NCBI RefSeq assembly: GCF_009797025.1
Contig: NZ_CP047027.1
Span: 744,001-808,000, forward strand
Length of the DNA stretch: 64,000 nt
From: Cellulophaga sp. L1A9
GTDB lineage: Bacteria; Bacteroidota; Bacteroidia; Flavobacteriales; Flavobacteriaceae
Direction: 5' to 3'
Part shown: positions 57,736 through 64,000 of the stretch, one piece after another
How the letters are laid out: every line of letters begins with the position of its first letter
Numbering within the stretch: the stretch's first letter is position 1
Notes under the pieces: generated by a model
What the model was told of the DNA's origin: nothing
The model's input: only the letters and a program-made list of their open reading frames with translations
Database searches by the model: none
Made by a program: the position numbers and the translations under genes

Positions 57736-59118
57736 ATGAACATTTATATCAAATCAATTTTAGCCTCCTTAGTATTTAGCGTACTGCTTTATAGCAAGAC
57801 TATGGGAATTAACCTTGTGATCCTTTCTTTAGTAATTATCACCTTAGTACTCCTAGAGCATAAATCTCAAAAAGAAACCATAAAGTATGCCCTTGCGTAT
57901 CTATTTACTGCTTTAATGGTCTTTCTAGATCCTACCCATTTTAAGGTTTTTATTCATGCTGTAGCATTTCTAATTTATGTAGGTAAGACTATTGCCCCAA
58001 AAAACTCCTTATACCTAAGTTGGTTTATTGGCCTTACTAATATGGTATTAGCTTCTATTCACCAGTTAAATAATTATTTAAAAAAAGAGGATAAAAAAAA
58101 CGCTGCAGTATCTTCTAAAACTAAAACCATCTTTAAAGCACTAAGCATTACTTTGGGATTAATTATATTGTTTTCACTGCTTTACAAAAAATCTAATCCT
58201 GTTTTTAGTGGCCTTATTTCTTTAATAAATTTTGATTTCCTAAGCTTTCCATGGCTCCTATTTACGGTATTTGGATACTTTATCTTCTTACATATTTTAA
58301 AGCCTTATTATCCTGAGAAGCTAATAGCCCTAGATACCGAACAAGATAATACTTTAAAAAAATCTACTCCAAATTTTTCTTTGGAACAAAGTAAGAAATT
58401 AGCCGAAGAATATACCCTTGGCAGCATCATATTTATAGCATTAAATAGTTTGCTTTTTATCTTTCTAATAACAGATTTCATCTATCTGATCGACGCTAAC
58501 ACCAGTACAAATTCTGAATACTCAAAATCTGTACATCAAGGCGTTTATGCTCTTCTATTATCCATTCTCTGTGCTATTGCTATTATTTTATATTTTTTTA
58601 GAGGTGATCTTAATTTTTATACCAAAAGCAAGCACATTAAGACTTTATGTTATATCTGGATTGCCATGAACCTTATTCTGGTTTTATTTACGTGGTATAA
58701 AAATTATACTTACGTTGCCACTTTAGGGTTAACCTATAAAAGAATTGGCGTTTTTGTATACTTACTATTTATCCTTGCAGGCTTATGCACCACCTATTTG
58801 AAAGTTTCAAAAACCAAAAGTTTCATCTATTTAATACGATCAAACGTTGCTGTTATTTTTGCAGTGCTATTCTTAAGCGCTACAATTCCTTGGGATAACT
58901 ATATTACCTATTATAATTTAAATACTATTAAAAACGTAGACCTACAATACCTTATTGACTTAGGAGACACGAATAGTATTCAATTAAAAAAGTATAGCGA
59001 AGTGAATAAGGCAACTATATTTCAAGCGAGCATTAGTACTAAATATTCTCAGTTCATAAAACAAGAGAAAGAAAAAAGTTGGCAAGAATACTCTATTTAT
59101 TCTTTAATCTACCGTTAA
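57736..59118 (+). CDS. DUF4173/DUF4153-like multi-pass membrane protein, 460 aa
   Basis: Integral membrane protein with about ten helices. There is a cytosolic or periplasmic linker around 110-135 (YLKKEDKKNAAVSSKTK). Conserved late segment: NLILVLFTWYKNYTYVATLGLTYKRIGVFVYLLFILAG (about 315-352), whose GLT..R.GV is the hallmark of this family, then NYITYYNLN and VDLQYLIDLGDTNSIQLKK at the C-terminus. Which DUF number applies is uncertain. It directly follows the Coq4-like gene and precedes two more small membrane genes in the same direction. Function unknown. Confidence 0.78.
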   Translation: MNIYIKSILASLVFSVLLYSKTMGINLVILSLVIITLVLLEHKSQKETIKYALAYLFTALMVFLDPTHFKVFIHAVAFLIYVGKTIAPKNSLYLSWFIGLTNMVLASIHQLNNYLKKEDKKNAAVSSKTKTIFKALSITLGLIILFSLLYKKSNPVFSGLISLINFDFLSFPWLLFTVFGYFIFLHILKPYYPEKLIALDTEQDNTLKKSTPNFSLEQSKKLAEEYTLGSIIFIALNSLLFIFLITDFIYLIDANTSTNSEYSKSVHQGVYALLLSILCAIAIILYFFRGDLNFYTKSKHIKTLCYIWIAMNLILVLFTWYKNYTYVATLGLTYKRIGVFVYLLFILAGLCTTYLKVSKTKSFIYLIRSNVAVIFAVLFLSATIPWDNYITYYNLNTIKNVDLQYLIDLGDTNSIQLKKYSEVNKATIFQASISTKYSQFIKQEKEKSWQEYSIYSLIYR

Positions 59119-59119
59119 A

Positions 59120-59407
59120 ATGATATCATATTTTACCTATAAATTAAATAGAATAGCGGTTAGGATTAGCTTCTATTCTTTTATTATCGGAACCTTACTC
59201 TTCTTAATAAAACTAGCTTTTAATGCTACAATAGTCGTAGGATTTATATTTGTTTTGGCTGCCGTAATCACTAACATGATCCTTTTTATACTACTGCTCT
59301 TAAATGCTCTGGTAAATTATAGCGATTTTGAAGAAAATATTAGCACGATTATTCTAGTAGTCTTGAATATTCCCATTGCGCTATGCTACTTGAACATATG
59401 TCTTTAA
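59120..59407 (+). CDS. Hypothetical small membrane protein, 95 aa
   Basis: Unrecognised. Two or three hydrophobic helices (ISFYSFIIGTLLFLIKLAF, IVVGFIFVLAAVITNMILFILLLLNALV, TIILVVLNIPIALCYLNICL), starting one base after the stop of the DUF4173-like gene, so translation is probably coupled. There are no charged catalytic residues. Such small multi-helix proteins often sit beside this larger family in flavobacteria, I believe, but no role is known. Confidence rests on tight spacing and clear membrane character. Confidence 0.65.
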   Translation: MISYFTYKLNRIAVRISFYSFIIGTLLFLIKLAFNATIVVGFIFVLAAVITNMILFILLLLNALVNYSDFEENISTIILVVLNIPIALCYLNICL

Positions 59408-59472
59408 AACATAAACACCGCTTATTTTATAGCAATACTAATTAGGTACCTATCAACACAAACTAAATAACC

Positions 59473-59844
59473 ATGAAATTCATTTTTAACAAAATTCACT
59501 TTACATTTTTTATTCTAATTTTTGGCGTTGAAATTGCCATTGCTTATTACTTAAAAACAGGCTTTATTCGGCATACCGTAGGAGACTTTCTCGTGGTCAT
59601 CCTCATCTATTGTTTCTTCAGAAGTTTTATAAAAACCAATCCACTGTACATTGCAATGGTAACACTAGTTCTTTCTTATACGGTTGAGTTTCTGCAACGA
59701 ACCTCTTTTTTACAGATCTTAAGCTTGGATCAAAATAAGTGGGCCAACTTAATTTTTGGCAATAGCTTTAGCATTCAGGATTTAGTGGCCTATACGCTGG
59801 GGGTACTTGCGGTAACTTTTATAGATATCAAAAAATCAAATTAA
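59473..59844 (+). CDS. DUF2809-family membrane protein, 123 aa
   Basis: Four-helix small membrane protein. DUF2809 features: HFTFFILIFGVEIAIAYYLKTGFIRHTVGDFLVVILIYCFFRSF (about 11-54), including the conserved FIRHTVGDFLVV, the VLSYTVEFLQRTSFLQIL helix (about 68-85), and SIQDLVAYTLGVLAV (about 100). The short signature D near 37 and E near 74 are conserved. Function unknown. Gap of 65 bases from the preceding gene; it ends the block at a bidirectional terminator. Confidence 0.83.
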   Translation: MKFIFNKIHFTFFILIFGVEIAIAYYLKTGFIRHTVGDFLVVILIYCFFRSFIKTNPLYIAMVTLVLSYTVEFLQRTSFLQILSLDQNKWANLIFGNSFSIQDLVAYTLGVLAVTFIDIKKSN

Positions 59845-59847
59845 TAT

Positions 59848-59890
59848 AAAATGGGAGGTGAAAAAATTAGCTTTCTCCACCTCCCATTTT
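59848..59890. terminator. Bidirectional terminator
   Basis: AAAATGGGAGGTG / CACCTCCCATTTT with a 17-base interior, between convergent genes. Confidence 0.8.
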
Positions 59891-59921
59891 AAACAATAGA
59901 AATTAATTTTATCAGATACCG

Positions 59922-61127
59922 CTACTCTTTTCCATCTACATAATCTTGCAAATATGCATAACGCTCCGTAAGCTTTCCGTTTTGTGTCATTCTTGCTCTT
60001 TCCAGAACTCCGTTTTGGTCGTTATTAAAGAACGCTGGAATAACATTTTTAAGAAAGGCTTCTCCAAAACCCTCACTAGCATCACGAGGTAATTCACAAG
60101 GTAAGTTATCTACTGCCATAACAGCAATAGCATTAGGATTTTTAAAATCTACCTCAGATTGTGTAATGGGGTCATACCCGTAAATAGGGTCTGCAATGGT
60201 TGAAGGTCTAATGGTCGTTGCCACGGGACCGTCAATATCACAACTTACATCTGCCACTACTTTAATACTAAAATCTTCATGTTTTGCATCTTCTTTAGTG
60301 AATAGATATGGTGCACCGGTACCATAAAAGTGCCCTGCAATGAAAAAATCTGTCACCTTAGTAAAACGTACAAAATTAGATTGATACAGTTCTGGGTTCT
60401 TGAAAAATTCAGCTTTATTACCACGAACACCATCTTTTCTTTTGTTGTACTCAGAAGCATCAATTTGGCAGTATACCGGTTCCTCAAAAGATTTTGACAA
60501 ATAATCTGCCACCGTAACTTTAGTAAGCCCCATAGCATCTAACATTTCTTTTGCGCCATTCCCTACTCTTCCTTTTCCTGTTAGAAGTATTTTTATAGCA
60601 GGCAGTTTAATGCTATGTAATGCAGCTATTAATGCTTGCTGGTCCGTAAGTGTTTCTGCTTTCGGCAATGTAAATTGCTCATATTTAAGCCCGTAAGCCC
60701 TAAATCCATTATAAGCGCCTACAATCCCAGCGTATCTGCCAAAAGCCACCAAGCGTTGCCCCTTTTCATTGGTGATGACTTCATGATCATACATTTCAAT
60801 ATTCTTATCAAGAAAAGCTTGTAAAAGCTCTCGATTGTAAGGTTGTTTTTTTATGGTATGAGAAAAGAAAAAATATTTTTTATTCGGAATTAAATCTTCA
60901 ATTGGCACTTCTTTTACTCCTAAAAGAACATCACAATCTGTCATGTCTGAACTTAAGCTTAGCCCTAAGCTTGTGTAATCTTCATCGGCATAGGTTCTAA
61001 TTGGCGAGGGCTCTATCGTAATTTTTGCTTCAGGGTGTTTAGTTACTAATTTCTGACATGCCTCTGGGGATAAAACCACTCTTCTATCTGGTGGATTTTT
61101 ACGCTCTCTAATAATTCCGAATTTCAT
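59922..61127 (-). CDS. LYS1/alanine dehydrogenase-like NAD(P) oxidoreductase, 401 aa
   Basis: Member of the alanine dehydrogenase/pyridine nucleotide transhydrogenase N-terminal family, and of the sub-branch that includes eukaryotic saccharopine dehydrogenase (lysine-forming). N-domain: KFGIIRERKNPPDRRVVLSPEA (about 2-23). NAD fold: KILLTGKGRVGNGAKEMLDAMG (about 179-200). Others: FFFSHTIKKQPYN (about 87-99), AGHFYGTGAPYLFT, VVADVSCDIDGPVATTIRPSTI (about 291-312). The reaction here is uncertain: lysine formation from saccharopine is the known job of fungal LYS1, but the bacterial group is poorly characterised. Monocistronic. Confidence 0.82.
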   Translation of the reverse strand: MKFGIIRERKNPPDRRVVLSPEACQKLVTKHPEAKITIEPSPIRTYADEDYTSLGLSLSSDMTDCDVLLGVKEVPIEDLIPNKKYFFFSHTIKKQPYNRELLQAFLDKNIEMYDHEVITNEKGQRLVAFGRYAGIVGAYNGFRAYGLKYEQFTLPKAETLTDQQALIAALHSIKLPAIKILLTGKGRVGNGAKEMLDAMGLTKVTVADYLSKSFEEPVYCQIDASEYNKRKDGVRGNKAEFFKNPELYQSNFVRFTKVTDFFIAGHFYGTGAPYLFTKEDAKHEDFSIKVVADVSCDIDGPVATTIRPSTIADPIYGYDPITQSEVDFKNPNAIAVMAVDNLPCELPRDASEGFGEAFLKNVIPAFFNNDQNGVLERARMTQNGKLTERYAYLQDYVDGKE

Positions 61128-61221
61128 AAATACACTTTTACAACTTAACCTATTCCAATAGTTGTAAATGTAACATATGACAAGATGACAAGCAAAACTT
61201 TTTTTGGAATAGTTTTTGAAC

Positions 61222-61229
61222 TACCTTTG
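61222..61229 (+). promoter_or_regulatory. -7 box of ssrA
   Basis: TACCTTTG identical to the typA -7 box, 62 bases before the mature 5' end, leaving room for a 5' precursor. The nearest TTG (61204) is spaced 15 bases, short of the usual 17-23. Confidence 0.45.
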
Positions 61230-61291
61230 GCATCCGCTAGAAAAAAGGAACATTCTTTTTATAGCAGATTAGTTCATTGAAAATTTTCCAA

Positions 61292-61685
61292 GGGGCCGCC
61301 TGGTTTTGACAGCGAGACCAATTGGGATGTAAGCATGCCGAGCGCTGGGCTACAGCTCGTTAATCACATTTTCCACACTTTTAATTGGCGAAAATAATTA
61401 CGCTCTTGCCGCTTAATCTGAATTATAGTAAGATAAGCCTCGTCTCTACTAGGTAGAGAAGCGAGATGTTCCGGAATAGCCCTTGTTGGCGGCGATTCTA
61501 TTAGGAGCACCAGAAATGTCAACACAAGGGTACTATTGCTTTGGTAGTATCACAAAAATTTCAGAAGCTAAGTGTACAATAGGCGGTTTTCAGTCGGTTG
61601 TGCATCGAAAACCAAATGAAAACTAAGCATGAAGAAAGCATTGTAATTGCTTGTTTGGACGGGAGTTCGATTCTCCCCGGCTCCA
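61292..61685 (+). ncRNA. ssrA: tmRNA (ssrA) with tag GENNYALAA
   Basis: Transfer-messenger RNA that frees stalled ribosomes and tags the nascent chain. The 5' end GGGGCCG pairs with 3' CGGCTCC (one G-U) to form the tRNA-like acceptor; the T arm is GGGAGTTCGATTCTCCC and the discriminator is A, with CCA not encoded. The tag frame GGC GAA AAT AAT TAC GCT CTT GCC GCT TAA lies at 61387-61416, giving (A)GENNYALAA. No split is needed: one-piece form of about 394 bases. A palindromic terminator follows. Confidence 0.95.
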
Positions 61686-61688
61686 CAA

Positions 61689-61725
61689 AAAAAGCCCAGT
61701 AAATTTAAAATTTACTGGGCTTTTT
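61689..61725. terminator. Bidirectional terminator between ssrA and acs
   Basis: AAAAAGCCCAGTAAATTT / AAATTTACTGGGCTTTTT directly after tmRNA and 15 bases from the acs stop. Confidence 0.95.
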
Positions 61726-61739
61726 ACATTTAGGTGCGT

Positions 61740-63647
61740 TTAGAGTACATTATCCATGATCTCTTGAACACATTCCGGATTTAGTAAGGTGCTTGTATCG
61801 CCCAGATTACTGGTGTCCTTACTGGCTATTTTTCTAAGAATACGACGCATAATTTTTCCAGATCGCGTCTTTGGTAAGCCATTCGTGAATTGTATTTTAT
61901 CTAGCTTCGCGATTGGCCCTATTTGTTCTGTAATGATTTGATTTATTTCTTTTCTCAAATTATCATGATTTCTACTTTCTCCGGTTTCTTTTAAGGTTAC
62001 ATAACCGTATAATGCATTCCCTTTTACATCGTGAGGAAAGCCTACGATGGCACTTTCTGAAACTGCAGGGTGCTCATTAATGGCATCTTCTATAGGCGCT
62101 GTACCCAAGTTATGTCCCGAAACAATAATAACATCATCTACACGCCCTGTTATTCTATAATATCCTACCTCATCCCTAAGTGCTCCATCACCTGTAAAAT
62201 ACATATTTTCATAGGCAGAAAAATAAGTGTCTTTATACCTTTGGTGATTCCCCCAAATAGTTCTTGCGATACTCGGCCAAGGGAATTTTATACACAAACG
62301 GCCTTCGGCCTGATTCCCTTTTATTTCGTTACCACTTTCATCCATTAAGGTTGGTTGAACCCCAATAAACGGTAAGGTGGCATAGGTTGGTTTCGTTGGG
62401 GTGCAAAATGGAATTGGGGTAATCATAATCCCTCCTGTTTCTGTTTGCCACCACGTATCTACAATTGGCGACTTTCGCTTTCCTACATTATCATCATACC
62501 AATGCCACGCTTCTTCATTTATAGGTTCTCCTACCGTCCCTAATACTTTTAAGGAAGACAAATCATGCGTATCTACATACGCCACGCCTTCTTTTGCCAA
62601 AGCTCTTATTGCTGTAGGTGCCGTATAAAATTGCGTAATTTTATGTTTTTCTACAATTTCCCAAAAGCGCCCATAATCAGGGTAACTAGGTACCCCTTCA
62701 AACATCACTGTGGTTGCGCCATTTGCTAAAGGCCCGTACACGATATAACTATGTCCCGTGATCCATCCAATATCTGCTGTACACCAATAAATATCATTCT
62801 CTCTGTATTGAAATACATTTTTAAAGGTATACGCCGTATACACCATATACCCAGCAGTACTGTGCACCATTCCTTTTGGCATTCCTGTAGAACCCGAAGT
62901 ATACAAAATAAACAAAGGGTCTTCTGCATCCATAACAGTTGCCACTAGTTCATCGGAAGCATCGTCTAACAAAGGCTGAAGCCATTCATCACGCCCTTCT
63001 TTCATAAAAATATCTGTATCAATACGCTTTACGACCAAAACAGTTTTTACACCCTTACAATCTTCTAAAGCTTCATCTACAATCCCTTTTAAATCGATGG
63101 ATTTAACACCTCTATAGGACCCATCAGATGTGATGACCATTTTACAATCGGAATCATTAATTCTCGTTGCCAAGGCTATAGAAGAAAAACCCGCAAATAC
63201 CACAGAATGTATGGCTCCTATCCGAGCACAAGCTAATATAGAAACTGCCAATTCTGGGATCATAGGCAGGTAAATACAAACCCGATCTCCTTTTCTAACC
63301 CCTTTGGCTTTTAATACATTCGCAAGTTTATTAACCCGATGATATAAATCTTTGTACGTAATATGTTGTGCCGCTTCTTTCGGATCATTGGGCTCAAATA
63401 AAATTGCCGTTTTATCTCCTCTGGTTGCCAAATGTCTATCGATACAGTTCTCTGTAATATTCAATTTTGCACCTTCAAACCATTTTACTTCTGGTTTCTT
63501 AAAATCCCAGCTTAGCACCTTGTCCCATTTTTTACGCCACAAGAAATGTTCTTCTGCTATTTCCTCCCAAAATGATTCAGGATTACGTACGGACTTTCTA
63601 TATACTTGATAATACTCTTCTAAATGTTTTATATGATAATTACTCAT
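61740..63647 (-). CDS. acs: Acetyl-CoA synthetase
   Basis: Activates acetate to acetyl-CoA through acetyl-AMP. Motifs in order: KVLSWDFKKPEVKWFEGAKLN (about 43-63), VFAGFSSIALATRINDSDCK, the phosphate loop LYTSGSTGMPKGMVHSTAGY (about 250-269), VDTWWQTETGGIMITP (about 400-415), YFTGDGALRDEVGYYRITGRVDDVIIVSGH (about 485-514), and the acetylation-site segment LPKTRSGKIMRRILRKIA near 595. The 635-aa length is right. It may draw acetate from the AldB route. Only fragments of other genes lie upstream in this window. Confidence 0.97.
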   Translation of the reverse strand: MSNYHIKHLEEYYQVYRKSVRNPESFWEEIAEEHFLWRKKWDKVLSWDFKKPEVKWFEGAKLNITENCIDRHLATRGDKTAILFEPNDPKEAAQHITYKDLYHRVNKLANVLKAKGVRKGDRVCIYLPMIPELAVSILACARIGAIHSVVFAGFSSIALATRINDSDCKMVITSDGSYRGVKSIDLKGIVDEALEDCKGVKTVLVVKRIDTDIFMKEGRDEWLQPLLDDASDELVATVMDAEDPLFILYTSGSTGMPKGMVHSTAGYMVYTAYTFKNVFQYRENDIYWCTADIGWITGHSYIVYGPLANGATTVMFEGVPSYPDYGRFWEIVEKHKITQFYTAPTAIRALAKEGVAYVDTHDLSSLKVLGTVGEPINEEAWHWYDDNVGKRKSPIVDTWWQTETGGIMITPIPFCTPTKPTYATLPFIGVQPTLMDESGNEIKGNQAEGRLCIKFPWPSIARTIWGNHQRYKDTYFSAYENMYFTGDGALRDEVGYYRITGRVDDVIIVSGHNLGTAPIEDAINEHPAVSESAIVGFPHDVKGNALYGYVTLKETGESRNHDNLRKEINQIITEQIGPIAKLDKIQFTNGLPKTRSGKIMRRILRKIASKDTSNLGDTSTLLNPECVQEIMDNVL

Positions 63648-63688
63648 AATGGATTATTTTTTTATTCTAAATTCTAGAAACTTCGAAT

Positions 63689-63862
63689 TCAGGGTATTGA
63701 TTTTATTTTGTTGATGGGTGCTGTTGGACTCAAAGCAACCTCCTGCCTTAAAAAATTTAAAGTGTGCTTCATCACCTCAATAGGTAAAGGGTTACGCTTC
63801 GCGATTTCTGACCAATTAGGATTGCCAAAAAATCTGGACAACAAACACTTTTGTTCTAAAAA
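63689..63862 (-). other. Short open frame upstream of acs, possible gene remnant or small protein
   Basis: A 57-codon open frame on the minus strand between a TAG and TGA reads ...LLSRFFGNPNWSEIAKRN, then PLPIEVMKHTLNFLRQEV and a Pro-rich end. The composition looks protein-like rather than random, but there is no ATG before the internal one at 63772, which would give only 27 aa. The region is less AT-rich than its neighbours. It could be a remnant, the 3' part of a frameshifted gene with the fragment upstream, or chance. Confidence 0.3.
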
Positions 63863-63871
63863 CTAGAACAA
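63851..63871. repeat. Hairpin at downstream edge of partial gene
   Basis: TTGTTCTA / TAGAACAA with a 5-base loop, directly after the TAA at 63873 of the partial minus-strand frame. There is no T-run, so terminator function is doubtful. The rest of 63648-63872 shows no other clear signal besides the small frame listed. Confidence 0.4.
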
Positions 63872-63872
63872 C

Positions 63873-64000
63873 TTAGAGCTCTGAGTTTTTCGGATTAAAT
63901 AAGCCGAACCACTTGGGATTAAGGATCTTTAGTTTGATAAGAGACCAAGGCATAGCAATAAGGCATAGTCCAATTACAAGAGATTGTAATGTCGTAACGC
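63873..64000 (-). CDS. C-terminal fragment of an unidentified membrane-like protein (runs off window)
   Basis: An open frame enters from the right edge and ends at TAA. It reads VTTLQSLVIGLCLIAMPW, then SLIKLKILNPKW and FGLFNPKNSEL. It has one hydrophobic helix followed by a short polar tail, which is how many membrane proteins end. Only 41 residues are visible, so neither family nor reality is certain. Confidence 0.4.
   Translation of the reverse strand, partial: VTTLQSLVIGLCLIAMPWSLIKLKILNPKWFGLFNPKNSEL

Overview
This window looks like chromosomal core sequence of a member of the Flavobacteriaceae (Bacteroidota), probably marine and gliding, of the Cellulophaga/Maribacter/Zobellia type. 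The evidence is AT-rich DNA and hardly any Shine-Dalgarno sites. Many genes instead have Bacteroidota promoters with a TAnnTTTG -7 box and a TTG -33 box. There are two proteins with type B (gliding-motility-associated) C-terminal sorting domains for the type IX secretion system, a fused SecDF, an archaeal/eukaryotic-type ProRS, a Rho with a long low-complexity N-terminal insert, and a tmRNA whose tag reads GENNYALAA. I see no IS element, prophage, CRISPR array or rRNA operon. The genus-level guess is inference.

Layout. 1-4.2 kb: 3' part of rho, a lipoprotein, two tandem paralogous membrane proteins and a DUF2306 protein. 4.2-6.3 kb (minus): two identical tRNA-Glu genes, rpsT and proS. 6.4-12.5 kb: envelope genes, namely an unusual Tyr/Trp/Gly plus Ser/Arg lipoprotein, an OmpP1/FadL-type barrel and two T9SS cargo paralogues. 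12.7-17.9 kb: folE-cysS, then an AraC regulator divergent from an AldB-type aldehyde dehydrogenase and its DUF779 partner. 18.0-21.5 kb: yidD, lgt, a DUF192 lipoprotein, a GNAT and an unusual ABC ATPase. 21.6-31.3 kb: mostly minus-strand core genes (secDF, mdh, gyrB, asnB) with small envelope proteins between them. 31.6-40.8 kb: DUF2911, a FUSC transporter, an amidohydrolase, mqo, an ABC-F protein, a YkgJ-type cysteine cluster protein and a PepSY membrane protein. 40.9-48.3 kb (minus): OmpA-like, plugless barrel, large TPR protein and an orphan PAS kinase. 48.5-51 kb: ftsE, a membrane-anchored NUDIX fusion and ppgK. 51-55.4 kb: lipoproteins, typA and kdsA. 55.5-59.8 kb: a run of poorly characterised membrane genes that includes a winged-helix regulator and a Coq4-like protein. 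59.9-64 kb: LYS1/alanine-dehydrogenase-like enzyme, tmRNA, acs, and fragments at the window edge.

Themes. Central carbon and acetate metabolism is well represented: acs, AldB, NAD-linked mdh beside quinone-linked mqo, and ppgK. So is envelope biogenesis: lgt, yidD, secDF, kdsA, OmpA and the T9SS cargo. Most gene blocks are bounded by clear bidirectional hairpin terminators.

The best candidates for undescribed biology are the 56.3-59.8 kb membrane/winged-helix/Coq4-like block, the NUDIX protein fused to a membrane-associated domain (49.35 kb), the tandem membrane paralogues (2.3-3.7 kb), a 28-codon putative transmembrane micro-ORF with a hairpin upstream (49.2 kb), and the compositionally extreme lipoprotein at 6.4 kb.
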